The notes beneath the pieces are model-generated. The model saw only the letters and a program-made list of their open reading frames with translations. It searched no databases and was not told where the DNA came from. From Diorhabda sublineata (lineage: Eukaryota > Arthropoda > Insecta > Coleoptera > Chrysomelidae), in NCBI RefSeq assembly GCF_026230105.1, contig NC_079480.1, positions 19,944,488-20,008,487 of the forward strand: a stretch of DNA of 64,000 nucleotides. The letters run 5' to 3'. Below are positions 12,685 to 25,545 of this stretch, one piece after another; position 1 is the first letter of the stretch; each line of letters begins with the position of its first letter. The position numbers were made by a program, and so were the translations under genes.

Positions 12685-14094
12685 AATTGAAAATTTTCAA
12701 AGTCTATCTTCCTAATATGAAGTCGAATTTCAACATTTCTTATATATTTGAGTGAGTTCGCATCTAACTTTATCAGATATCATCGAATAACATCCATTGA
12801 AGCTCATTGAGGTCAACTGTCACTTTGTGATAATTGAAAATTTTCAAAGTCTATCTTCCTAATTTGAAGTCGAATTTTAACATTTCTTATATATTTGAGT
12901 GAGTTCGCATCTAACTTTATCAGATATCATCGAATAACATCCATTGAAGCTCATTGAGGTCAACTGTCACTTTGTGATAATTGAAAATTTTCAAAGTCTA
13001 TCTTCCTAATTTGAAGTCGAATTTCAACATTTCTTATATATTTGAGTGAGTTCGCATCTAACTTTGTCAGATAACGTCGATTAACATCCATTGAAGCCCA
13101 TTGAGGTCAACTGTCACTTTGTGATAATTGAAAATTTTCAAAGTCTATCTTCCTAATTTGAAGTCGAATTTCAACATTTCTTATATATTTGAGTGAATTC
13201 GCATCTAACTTTGTCAGATATCGTCGATTAACATCCATTGATGCCCATTGAGGTGAACTGTCACTTTGTGTTAATTGAAAATTTTCAAAGTCTATCTTCC
13301 TGATTTGAAGTCGAATTTCAACATTCCTTATATATTTGAGTGAGTTTGCATCTAACTTTATCAGATATCATCGAATAACATCCATTGAAGCCCATTGAGG
13401 TCAACTGTCACTTTGTGATAATTGAAAATTTTCAAAGTCTATCTTCCTAATATGAAGTCGAATTTCAACATTTCTTATATATTTGAGTGAGTTCGCATCT
13501 AACTTTATCAGATATCATCGAATAACATCCATTGAAGCCCATTGAGGTGAACTGTCACTTTGTGTTAATTGAAAATTTTCAAAGTCTATCTTCCTAATAT
13601 GAAGTCGAATTTCAACATTTCTTATATATTTGAGTGAGTTCGCATCTAACTTTATCAGATATCATCGAATAACATCCATTGAAGCTCATTGAGGTCAACT
13701 GTCACTTTGTGATAATTGAAAATTTTCAAAGTCTATCTTCCTAATTTGAAGTCGAATTTCAACATTTCTTATATATTTGAGTGAGTTCGCATCTAACTTT
13801 GTCAGATAACGTCGATTAACATCCATTGAAGCCCATTGAGGTCAACTGTCACTTTGTGATAATTGAAAATTTTCAAAGTCTATCTTCCTAATTTGAAGTC
13901 GAATTTCAACATTTCTTATATATTTGAGTGAATTCGCATCTAACTTTGTCAGATATCGTCGATTAACATCCATTGATGCCCATTGAGGTCAACTGTCACT
14001 TTGTGATAATTGAAAATTTTCAAAGTCTATCTTCCTAATTTGAAGTCGAATTTCAACATTTCTTATATATTTGAGTGAGTTTGCATTTAACTTT
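12478..14094. repeat. Local 6-/5-monomer repetition
   Basis: The series at 12,478-13,359 (plain monomer, gaggtgaac with ttaatt, two gctcatt monomers, a gataacg monomer ending gtgaattcgc, then gatgccc) recurs at 13,360-14,094 with one gctcatt monomer fewer, so the offset starts at 882 bp and falls to 735. The extra gctcatt monomer at 12,919 looks like a one-unit gain or loss. Confidence 0.72.
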
Positions 14095-15413
14095 GTCAGA
14101 TATCGTCGATCAACATCCATTGAAGCCCATTGAGATCAACTGTCACTTTGTGATAATTGAAAATTTTCAAAGTCTACCTTCCTAAATTGAAGTCGAATTT
14201 CAACATTTCTTATATATTTGAGTGAGTTCGCATCTAACTATGTCAGATAACGTCGATTAACATCCATTGAAGCCCATTGAGGTCAACTGTCACTTTGTGA
14301 TAATTGAAAATTTTCAAAGTCTATCTTCCTAATATGAAGTCGAATTTCAACATTTCTTATATATTTGAGTGAGTTCGCATCTAAATTTATCAGATATCAT
14401 CGAATAACATCCATTGAAGCCCATTGAGGTGAACTGTCACTTTGTGTTGATTGAAAATTTTCAAAGTCTATCTTCCTAATATGAAGTCGAATTTCAACAT
14501 TTCTTATATATTTGAGTCAGTTCGCATCTAACTTTGTCAGATAACGTCGATTAACATCCATTGAAGCCCATTGAGGTCAACTGTCACTTTGTGAAGAAAA
14601 TTTTCAAAGTCTATCTTCCTAATTTGAAGTCGAATTTTAACATTTCTTATATATTTGAGTGAGTTCGCATCTAACTTTATCAGATATCATCGAATAACAT
14701 CCATTGAAGCCCATTGAGGTCAACTGTCACTTTGTGATAATTGAAAATTTTCAAAGTCTATCTTCCTAATATGAAGTCGAATTTCAACATTTTCTATATA
14801 TTTGAGTGAGTTCGCATCTAACTTTATCAGATATCATCGAATAACATCCATTGAAGCCCATTGAGGACAACTGTCACTTTGTGATAATTGAAAATTTTCA
14901 AAGTCTATCTTCCTAATATGAAGTCGAATTTCAACATTTCTTATATATTTGAGTGAGTTCGCATCTAACTTTATCAGATATCATCGAATAACATCCATTG
15001 AAGCTCATTGAGGTCAACTGTCACTTTGTGTTGATTGAAAATTTTCAAAGTCTATCTTCCTGATTTGAAGTCGAATTTCAACATTCCTTATATATTTGAG
15101 TGAGTTTGCATCTAACTTTATCAGATATCATCGAATAACATCCATTGAAGCCCATTGAGGTCAACTGTCACTTTGTGATAATTGAAAATTTTCAAAGTCT
15201 ATCTTCCTAATATGAAGTCGAATTTCAACATTTCTTATATATTTGAGTGAGTTCGCATCTAACTTTATCAGATATCATCGAATAACATCCATTGAAGCCC
15301 ATTGAGGTGAACTGTCACTTTGTGTTGATTGAAAATTTTCAAAGTCTATCTTCCTGATTTGAAGTCGAATTTCAACATTCCTTATATATTTGAGTGAGTT
15401 TGCATCTAACTTT
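14095..15413. repeat. Nine-monomer stretch copied from the 6.6-7.7 kb type
   Basis: From the ctatgtcag monomer at 14,242 through 15,413 the monomer order equals that at 6,610-7,781 (offset 7,632 = 52 monomers minus three 4-bp deletions), including the 143-bp, cattttctat, gaggacaac and gctcatt monomers. The monomer at 14,095 is odd: it begins with the rare cgatcaac and gagatcaac variants of the 18.5-kb block and then switches to the taccttcctaaattg type, so it looks like a recombinant monomer. Confidence 0.7.
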
Positions 15414-18042
15414 ATCAGATATCATTGAATAACATCCATTGAAGCCCATTAAGGTCAACTGTCACTTTGTGATAATTGAAAATTTTCAAAGTCTATCTTC
15501 CTAATTTGAAGTCGAATTTCAACATTTCTTATATATTTGAGTGAGTTCGCATCTAACTTTGTCAGATATCGTCGATTAACATCCATTGAAGCCCATTGAG
15601 GTCAACTGTCACTTTGTGTTGATTGAAAATTTTCAAAGTCTATCTTCCTGATTTGAAGTCGAATTTCAACATTTCTTATATATTTGAGTGAGTTTGCATC
15701 TAACTTTGTCAGATATCGTCGATTAACATCCATTGAAGCCCATTGAGGTCAACTGTCACTTTGTGATAATTGAAAATTTTCAAAGTCTATCTTCCTAATT
15801 TGAAGTCGAATTTCAACATTTCTTATATATTTGAGTGAGTTTGCATCTAACTTCATCAGATATCATCGAATAACATCCATTGAAGCCCATTGAAGTGAAC
15901 TGTCACTTTGTGTTGATTGAAAATTTTCAAAGTCTACCTTCCTAAATTGAAGTCGAATTTCAACATTTCTTATATATTTGAGTGAGTTCGCATCTAACTA
16001 TGTCAGATAACGTCGATTAACATCCATTGAAGCCCATTGAGGTCAACTGTCACTTTGTGATAATTGAAAATTTTCAAAGTCTATCTTCCTAATATGAAGA
16101 CGAATTTCAACATTTCTTATATATTTGAGTGAGTTCGCATCTAAATTTATCAGATATCATCGAATAACATCCATTGAAGCCCATTGAGGTGAACTGTCAC
16201 TTTGTGTTGATTGAAAATTTTCAAAGTCTATCTTCCTAATATGAAGTCGAATTTCAACATTTCTTATATATTTGAGTCAGTTCGCATCTAACTTTGTCAG
16301 ATAACGTCGATTAACATCCATTGAAGCCCATTGAGGTCAACTGTCACTTTGTGAAGAAAATTTTCAAAGTCTATCTTCCTAATTTGAAGTCGAATTTTAA
16401 CATTTCTTATATATTTGAGTGAGTTCGCATCTAACTTTATCAGATATCATCGAATAACATCCATTGAAGCCCATTGAGGTCAACTGTCACTTTGTGATAA
16501 TTGAAAATTTTCAAAGTCTATCTTCCTAATATGAAGTCGAATTTCAACATTTTCTATATATTTGAGTGAGTTCGCATCTAACTTTATCAGATATCATCGA
16601 ATAACATCCATTGAAGCCCATTGAGGACAACTGTCACTTTGTGATAATTGAAAATTTTCAAAGTCTATCTTCCTAATATGAAGTCGAATTTCAACATTTC
16701 TTATATATTTGAGTGAGTTCGCATCTAACTTTATCAGATATCATCGAATAACATCCATTGAAGCTCATTGAGGTCAACTGTCACTTTGTGTTGATTGAAA
16801 ATTTTCAAAGTCTATCTTCCTGATTTGAAGTCGAATTTCAACATTCCTTATATATTTGAGTGAGTTTGCATCTAACTTTATCAGATATCATCGAATAACA
16901 TCCATTGAAGCCCATTGAGGTCAACTGTCACTTTGTGATAATTGAAAATTTTCAAAGTCTATCTTCCTAATATGAAGTTGAATTTCAACATTTCTTATAT
17001 ATTTGAGTGAGTTCGCATCTAACTTTATCAGATATCATCGAATAACATCCATTGAAGCCCATTGAGGTGAACTGTCACTTTGTGTTAATTGAAAATTTTC
17101 AAAGTCTATCTTCCTAATATGAAGTCGAATTCCAACATTTCTTATATATTTGAGTCAGTTCGCATCTAACTTTGTCAGATAACGTCGATTAACATCCATT
17201 GAAGCCCATTGAGGTCAACTGTCACTTTGTGATAATTGAAAATTTTCAAAGTCTATCTTCCTAATATGAAGTCGAATTTCAACATTTTCTATATATTTGA
17301 GTGAGTTCGCATCTAACTTTATCAGATATCATCGAATAACATCCATTGAAGCCCATTGAGGACAACTGTCACTTTGTGATAATTGAAAATTTTCAAAGTC
17401 TATCTTCCTAATATGAAGTCGAATTTCAACATTTCTTATATATTTGAGTGAGTTCGCATCTAACTTTATCAGATATCATCGAATAACATCCATTGAAGCT
17501 CATTGAGGTCAACTGTCACTTTGTGTTGATTGAAAATTTTCAAAGTCTATCTTCCTGATTTGAAGTCGAATTTCAACATTCCTTATATATTTGAGTGAGT
17601 TTGCATCTAACTTCATCAGATATCATCGAATAACATCCATTGAAGCCCATTGAGGTCAACTGTCACTTTGTGATAATTGAAAATTTTCAAAGTCTATCTT
17701 CCTAATATGAAGTCGAATTTCAACATTTCTTATATATTTGAGTGAGTTCGCATCTAACTTTATCAGATATCATCGAATAACATCCATTGAAGCCCATTGA
17801 GGTGAACTGTCACTTTGTGTTAATTGAAAATTTTCAAAGTCTATCTTCCTAATATGAAGTCGAATTTCAACATTTCTTATATATTTGAGTGAGTTCGCAT
17901 CTAACTTTATCAGATATCATCGAATAACATCCATTGAAGCTCATTGAGGTCAACTGTCACTTTGTGATAATTGAAAATTTTCAAAGTCTATCTTCCTAAT
18001 TTGAAGTCGAATTTTAACATTTCTTATATATTTGAGTGAGTT
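15414..18042. repeat. Second copy of the 10.3-12.9 kb block (35-monomer offset)
   Basis: Monomer order and rare markers repeat 10,301-12,905 at an offset of 5,137 bp (35 x 147 minus two 4-bp deletions): cttcatcag, taaattgaag, ctatgtcag, gaagacgaat, the 143-bp monomer (16,296), cattttctat, gaggacaac, gaagttgaat (16,975), gaattccaac (17,126) and a second cattttctat/gaggacaac pair. Differences are few, for example attgaataacatcc for attgaataacatgc at 15,424 and cttcatcag for ctttatcag at 17,611. Homology ends where 12,906 has c and 18,043 has t (ttcgc/tttgc). Confidence 0.82.
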
Positions 18043-18055
18043 TGCATCTAACTTT

Positions 18056-20403
18056 ATCAGATATCATCGAATAACATCCATTGAAGCCCATTGAGGTGAA
18101 CTGTCACTTTGTGTTGATTGAAAATTTTCAAAGTCTACCTTCCTAATTTGAAGTCGAATTTCAACATTTCTTATATATTTGAGTGAGTTCGCATCTAACT
18201 TTGTCAGATAACGTCGATTAACATCCATTGAAGCCCATTGAGGTCAACTGTCACTTTGTGATAATTGAAAATTTTCAAAGTCTATCTTCCTAATTTGAAG
18301 TCGAATTTCAACATTTCTTATATATTTGAGTGAATTCGCATCTAACTTTGTCAGATATCGTCGATTAACATCCATTGATGCCCATTGAGGTCAACTGTCA
18401 CTTTGTGATAATTGAAAATTTTCAAAGTCTATCTTCCTAATTTGAAGTCGAATTTCAACATTTCTTATATATTTGAGTGAGTTTGCATTTAACTTTGTCA
18501 GATATCGTCGATCAACATCCATTGAAGCCCATTGAGATCAACTGTCACTTTGTGATAATTGAAAATTTTCAAAGTCTATCTTTCTAATATGAAGTAGAAT
18601 TTCAACATTTCTTATATATTTGAGTGAGTTCGCATCTAACTTTATCAGATATCATCGAATAACATCCATTGAAGCTCATTGAGGTCAACTGTCACTTTGT
18701 GTTGATTGAAAATTTTCAAAGTCTATCTTCCTAATATGAAGTCGAATTTCAACATTTCTTATATATTTGAGTGAGTTCGCATCTAACTTTATCAGATATC
18801 ATCGAATAACATCCATTGAAGCCCATTGAGGTGAACTGTCACTTTGTTATAATTGAAAATTTTCAAAGTCTATCTTCCTAATTTGAAGTCGAATTTCAAC
18901 ATTTCTTATATATTTGAGTGAGTTCGCATCTAACTTTGTCAGATATCGTCGATTAACATCCATTGAAGCCCATTGAGGTCAACTGTCACTTTGTGTTGAT
19001 TGAAAATTTTCAAAGTCTATCTTCCTGATTTGAAGTCGAATTTCAACATTTCTTATATATTTGAGTGAGTTTGCATCTAACTTTGTCAGATATCGTCGAT
19101 TAACATCCATTGAAGCCCATTGAGGTCAACTGTCACTTTGTGATAATTGAAAATTTTCAAAGTCTATCTTCCTAATTTGAAGTCGAATTTCAACATTTCT
19201 TATATATTTGAGTGAGTTTGCATCTAACTTTATCAGATATCATCGAATAACATCCATTGAAGCCCATTGAAGTGAACTGTCACTTTGTGTTGATTGAAAA
19301 TTTTCAAAGTCTACCTTCCTAATTTGAAGTCGAATTTCAACATTTCTTATATATTTGAGTGAGTTCGCATCTAACTATGTCAGATAACGTCGATTAACAT
19401 CCATTGAAGCCCATTGAGGTCAACTGTCACTTTGTGATAATTGAAAATTTTCAAAGTCTATCTTCCTAATATGAAGTCGAATTTCAACATTTCTTATATA
19501 TTTGAGTGAGTTCGCATCTAACTTTATCAGATATCATCGAATAACATCCATTGAAGCCCATTGAGGTGAACTGTCACTTTGTGTTGATTGAAAATTTTCA
19601 AAGTCTATCTTCCTAATATGGAGTCGAATTTCAACATTTCTTATATATTTGAGTCAGTTCGCATCTAACTTTGTCAGATAACGTCGATTAACATCCATTG
19701 AAGCCCATTGAGGTCAACTGTCACTTTGTGAAGAAAATTTTCAAAGTCTATCTTCCTAATATGAAGTCGAATTTCAACATTTCTTATATATTTGAGTGAG
19801 TTCGCATCTAACTTAATCAGATATCATCGAATAACATCCATTGAAGCCCAATGAGGTCAACTGTCACTTTGTGATAATTGAAAATTTTCAAAGTCTATCT
19901 TCCTAATATGAAGTCGAATTTCAACATTTCTTATATATTTGAGTGAGTTCGCATCTAACTTTATCAGATATCATCGAATAACATCCATTGAAGCTCATTG
20001 AGGTCAACTGTCACTTTGTGATAATTGAAAATTTTCAAAGTCTATCTTCCTAATTTGAAGTCGAATTTTAACATTTCTTATATATTTGAGTGAGTTTGCA
20101 TCTAACTTTATCAGATATCATCGAATAACATCCTTTGAAGCCCATTGAGGTGAACTGTCACTTTGTGTTGATTGAAAATTTTCAAAGTCTACCTTCCTAA
20201 TTTGAAGTCGAATTTCAACATTTCTTATATATTTGAGTGAATTCGCATCTAACTTTGTCAGATATCGTCGATTAACATCCATTGATGCCCATTGAGGTCA
20301 ACTGTCACTTTGTGATAATTGAAAATTTTCAAAGTCTATCTTCCTAATTTGAAGTCGAATTTCAACATTTCTTATATATTTGAGTGAGTTTGCATTTAAC
20401 TTT
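18056..20403. repeat. Monomer block with gatgccc and cgatcaac variants, ending the 143-bp-tagged zone
   Basis: The pair made of a gatgccc monomer (ending tttgcatttaac) and a cgtcgatcaac monomer occurs at 13,948, 18,350 and 20,257. The two latter sites are 1,907 bp apart (13 monomers minus 4). The last 143-bp monomer of the window is at 19,673. Private substitutions such as gttataattg (18,846), cccaatgagg (19,847) and catcctttg (20,130) have no duplicates nearby. Confidence 0.68.
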
Positions 20404-22902
20404 GTCAGATATCGTCGATCAACATCCATTGAAGCCCATTGAGGTCAACTGTCACTTTGTGATAATTGAAAATTTTCAAAGTCTATCTTCCTAATATGAA
20501 GTAGAATTTCAACATTTCTCATATATTTGAGTGAGTTCGCATCTAACTTTATCAGATATCATCGAATAACATCCATTGAAGCTCATTGAGGTCAACTGTC
20601 ACTTTGTGTTGATTGAAAATTTTCAAAGTCTATCTTCCTGATTTGAAGTCGAATTTCAACATTCCTTATATATTTGAGTGAGTTTGCATCTAACTTTATC
20701 AGATATCATCGAATAACATCCATTGAAGCCCATTGAGGTCAACTGTCACTTTGTGTTGATTGAAAATTTTCAAAGTCTACCTTCCTAATTTGAAGTCGAA
20801 TTTCAACATTACTTATATATTTGAGTGAGTTCGCATCTAACTTTATCAGATATCATCGAATAACATCCATTGATGTCCATTGAGGTCAACTGTCACTTTT
20901 TGTTAATTGAAAATTTTCAAAGTCTACCTTCCTAATATGAAGTAAAATTTCAACATTTCTTATATATTTGAGTGAGTTCGCATCTAACTTTGTCAGATAA
21001 CGTCGATTAACATCCATTGAAGCCCATTGAGGTCAACTGTCACTTTGTGTTGATTGAAAATTTTCAAAGTCTACCTTCCTAATTTGAAGTCGAATTTCAA
21101 CATTCCTTATATATTTGAGTGAGTTTGCATCTAACTTTATCAGATATCATCGAATAACATCCATTGAAGCCCATTGAGGTCAACTGTCACTTTGTGATAA
21201 TTGAAAATTTTCAAAGTCTATCTTCCTAATATGAAGTAGAATTTCAACATCTCTTATATATTTGAGTGAGTTCGCATCTAACTTTATCAGATATCATCGA
21301 ATAACATCCATTGAAGCTCATTGAGGTCAACTGTCACTTTGTGTTGATTGAAAATTTTCAAAGTCTATCTTCCTGATTTGAAGTCGAATTTCAACATTCC
21401 TTATATATTTGAGTGAGTTTGCATCTAACTTTATCAGATATCATCGAATAACATCCATTGAAGCCCATTGAGGTCAACTGTCACTTTGTGATAATTGAAA
21501 ATTTTCAAAGTCTATTTTCCTAATATGAAGTCGAATTTCAACATTTCTTATATATTTGAGTGAGTTCGCATCTAACTTTATCAGATATCATCGAATAACA
21601 TCCATTGAAGCTCATTGAGGTCAACTGTCACTTTGTGTTGATTGAAAATTTTCAAAGTCTATCTTCCTAATATGAAGTAGAATTTCAACATTTCTTATAT
21701 ATTTGAGTGAGTTTGCATCTAACTTTATCAGATATCATCGAATAACATCCATTGAAGCTCATTGAGGTCAACTGTCACTTTGTGTTGATTGAAAATTTTC
21801 AAAGTCTATCTTCCTGATTTGAAGTCGAATTTCAACATTCCTTATATATTTGAGTGAGTTTGCATCTAACTTTATCAGATTTCATCGAATAACATCCATT
21901 GAAGCCCATTGAGGTCAACTGTCACTTTGTGTTGATTGAGAATTTTCAAAGTCTATTTTCCTAATATGAAGTCGAATTTCAACATTTCTTATATATTTGA
22001 GTGAGTTCGCATCTAACTTTATCAGATATCATCGAATAACATCCATTGATGTCCATTGAGGTCAACTGTCACTTTTTGTTAATTGAAAATTTTCAAAGTG
22101 TACCTTCCTAATTTGAAGTCGAATTTCAACATTTCTTATATATTTGAGTGAGTTCGCATCTAACTTTGTCAGATAACGTCGATTAACATCCATTGAAGCC
22201 CATTGAGGTCAACTGTCACTTTGTGTTGATTAAAAATTTTCAAAGTCTATCTTCCTGATTTGAAGTCGAATTTCAACATTTCTTATATATTTGAGTCAGT
22301 TCGCATCTAACTTTGTCAGATAACGTCGATTAACATCCATTGAAGCCCATTGAGGTCAACTGTCACTTTGTGATAATTGAAAATTTTCAAAGTCTATCTT
22401 CCTAATATGAAGTCGAATTTCAACATTTCTTATATATTTGAGTGAGTTCGCATCTAACTTTATCAGATATCATCGAATAACATCCATTGAAGCTCATTGA
22501 GGTCAACTGTCACTTTGTGTTGATTGAAAATTTTCAAAGTCTATCTTCCTGATTTGAAGTCGAATTTCAACATTTCTTATATATTTGAGTGAGTTTGCAT
22601 CTAACTTTGTCAGATATCGTCGATTAACATCCATTGAAGCCCATTGAGGTCAACTGTCACTTTGTGATAATTGAAAATTTTCAAAGTCTATCTTCCTAAT
22701 TTGAAGTCGAATTTTAACATTTCTTATATATTTGAGTGAGTTTGCATCTAACTTTATCAGATATCATCGAATAACATCCATTGAAGCCCATTGAGGTGAA
22801 CTGTCACTTTGTGTTGATTGAAAATTTTCAAAGTCTACCTTCCTAATTTGAAGTCGAATTTCAACATTTCTTATATATTTGAGTGAGTTCGCATCTAACT
22901 TT
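20404..22902. repeat. Mixed satellite segment with an 8-monomer (1,176-bp) echo
   Basis: Monomers with gatgtccattg and ctttttgttaatt occur at 20,845 and 22,021, exactly 8 x 147 apart. Between them lie repeated gctcatt/gatttg pairs with gtagaat and attccttat variants. No segment longer than a few monomers repeats cleanly, so this is the least ordered part of the left half. Singletons include cattacttat (20,809), gtaaaattt (20,942), agatttcatcg (21,887) and ttgagaatttt (21,946). Confidence 0.65.
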
Positions 22903-23049
22903 GTCAGATATCGTCGATTAACATCCATTGAAGCCCATTGAGGTCAACTGTCACTTTGTGATAATTGAAAATTTTCAAAGTCTATCTTCCTAATTTGAAG
23001 TCGAATTTTAACATTTCTTATATATTTGAGTGAGTTTGCATCTAACTTT

Positions 23050-23931
23050 ATCAGATATCATCGAATAACATCCATTGAAGCCCATTGAGGTCAACTGTCA
23101 CTTTGTGATAATTGAAAATTTTCAAAGTCTATCTTCCTAATATGAAGTAGAATTTCAACATTCCTTATATATTTGAGTGAGTTCGCATCTAACTTTATCA
23201 GATATCATCGAATAACATCCATTGAAGCTCATTGAGGTCAACTGTCACTTTGTGATAATTGAAAATTTTCAAAGTCTATCTTCCTAATTTGCGGTCGAAT
23301 TTCAACATTTCTTATATATTTGAGTGAGTTCGCATCTAACTTTGTCAGATAACGTCGATTAACATCCATTGAAGCCCATTGAGGTCAACTGTCACTTTGT
23401 GTTGATTAAAAATTTTCAAAGTCTATCTTCCTAATTTGAAGTCGAATTTTAACATTTCTTATATATTTGAGTGAGTTTGCATCTAACTTTATCAGATATC
23501 ATCGAATAACATCCATTGAAGCCCATTGAGGTCAACTGTCACTTTGTGATAATTGAAAATTTTCAAAGTCTATCTTCCTAATATGAAGTAGAATTTCAAC
23601 ATTCCTTATATATTTGAGTGAGTTCGCATCTAACTTTATCAGATATCATCGAATAACATCCATTGAAGCTCATTGAGGTCAACTGTCACTTTGTGATAAT
23701 TGAAAATTTTCAAAGTCTATCTTCCTAATTTGAAGTCGAATTTCAACATTTCTTATATATTTGAGTGAGTTCGCATCTAACTTTGTCAGATAACGTCGAT
23801 TAACATCCATTGAAGCCCATTGAGGTCAACTGTCACTTTGTGTTGATTAAAAATTTTCAAAGTCTATCTTCCTAATTTGAAGTCGAATTTTAACATTTCT
23901 TACATATTTGAGTGAGTTGGCATCTAACTTT
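23050..23931. repeat. Trimer (441-bp) higher-order repeat, two copies
   Basis: Units 23,050-23,490 and 23,491-23,931 share the same order: a monomer with gtagaat and attccttat, a gctcatt monomer, then a gataacg monomer with gattaaaaa and gaattttaac. A third, partial unit starts at 23,932. Copy differences include tgcggtcg (23,291) against tgaagtcg, and cttacatattt (23,899). The same trimer order reappears inside the longer duplications near 26.4, 27.7, 32.1, 33.4, 39.7, 41.9 and 46.2 kb. Confidence 0.8.
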
Positions 23932-25401
23932 ATCAGATATCATCGAATAAAATCCATTGAAGCCCATTGAGGTCAACTGTCACTTTGTGATAATTGAAAA
24001 TTTTCAAAGTCTATCTTCCTAATATGAAGTAGAATTTCAACATTCCTTATATATTTGAGTGAGTTCGCCTCTAACTTTATCAGATATCATCGAATAACAT
24101 CCATTGAAGCCCATTGAGGTCAACTGTCACTTTGTGTTGATTAAAAATTTTCAAAGTCTATCTTCCTAATTTGAAGTCGAATTTTAACATTTCTTATATA
24201 TTTGAGTGAGTTGGCATCTAACTTTATCAGATATCATCGAATAACATCCATTGAAGCCCATTGAGGTCAACTGTCACTTTGTGTTGATTGAAAATTTTCA
24301 AAGTCTATCTTCCTGATTTGAAGTCGAATTTCAACATTCCTTATATATTTCAGTGAGTTTGCATCTTACTTTATCAGATATTATCGAATAACATCCATTG
24401 AAGCCCATTGAGGTCAACTGTCACTTTGTGATAATTGAAAATTTTCAAAGTCTATCTTCCTAATATGAAGTCGAATTTCAACATTTCTTATATATTTGAG
24501 TGAGTTCGCATCTAACTTTGTCAGATAACGTCGATTAACATCCATTGAAGCCCATTGAGGTCAACTGTCACTTTGTGTTGATTAAAAATTTTCAAAGTCT
24601 ATCTTCCTAATATGAAGTCGAATTTCAACATTTCTTATATATTTGAGTGAGTTCGCATCTAACTTTATCAGATATCATCGAATAACATCCATTGAAGCTC
24701 ATTGAGGTCAACTGTCACTTTGTGTTGATTAAAAATTTTCAAAGTCTATCTTCCTAATATGAAGTCGAATTTCAACATTTCTTATATATTTGAGTGAGTT
24801 CGCATCTAACTTTATCAGATATCATCGAATAACATCCATTGAAGCCCATTGAGGTCAACTGTCACTTTGTGATAATTGAAAATTTTCAAAGTCTATCTTC
24901 CTAATATGAAGTCGAATTTCAACATTTCTTATATATTTGAGTGAGTTCGCATCTAACTTTATCAGATATCATCGAATAACATCCATTGAAGCTCATTGAG
25001 GTCAACTGTCACTTTGTGTTGATTGAAAATTTTCGAAGTCTATCTTCCTAATATGAAGTCGAATTTCAACATTTCTTATATATTTGAGACAGTTCGCATC
25101 TAACTTTGTCAGATAACGTCGATTAACATCCATTGAAGCCCATTGAGGTCAACTGTCACTTTGTGATAATTGAAAATTTTCAAAGTCTATCTTCCTAATT
25201 TGAAGTCGAATTTTAACATTTCTTATATATTTGAGTGAGTTCGCATCTAACTTTATCAGATATCATCGAATAACATCCATTGAAGCCCATTGAGGTCAAC
25301 TGTCACTTTGTGATAATTGAAAATTTTCAAAGTCTATCTTCCTAATATGAAGTCGAATTTCAACATTTCTTATATATTTGAGTGAGTTCGCATCTAACTT
25401 T
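23932..25401. repeat. Satellite segment related to 28.2-30.7 kb
   Basis: It shares cttacatattt with gttggcatc (23,899; 28,159; 29,482), ttcgcctctaac (24,066; 28,326; 29,649), ttttcgaag and tttgagacag (25,086; 29,052; 30,375) with the duplicated units downstream. It is two monomers (294 bp) longer between the cctctaac and gagacag markers, with attccttatatatttcagtg and catcttac monomers (24,340) not found in those units. Confidence 0.75.
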
Positions 25402-25545
25402 ATCAGATATCGAATAACATCCATTGAAGCTCATTGAGGTCAACTGTCACTTCGTGTTGATTGAAAATTTTCAAAGTCTATCTTCCTGATTTGAAGTCGA
25501 ATTTCAACATTCCTTATATATTTGAGTGAGTTTGCATCTAACATT
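25402..25545. repeat. 144-bp monomer (3-bp deletion); first of five copies
   Basis: One of the two atc triplets at monomer positions 8-13 is missing (cagatatcgaataac), a simple slippage-type loss. The same monomer, with the linked cacttcgtg variant, occurs at 30,691-30,834, 34,510-34,653, 37,153-37,296 and 40,825-40,968. Spacings of 5,289, 3,819, 2,643 and 3,672 bp equal 36, 26, 18 and 25 monomers minus 3. It is the barcode of the middle zone and is absent elsewhere. Confidence 0.95.
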
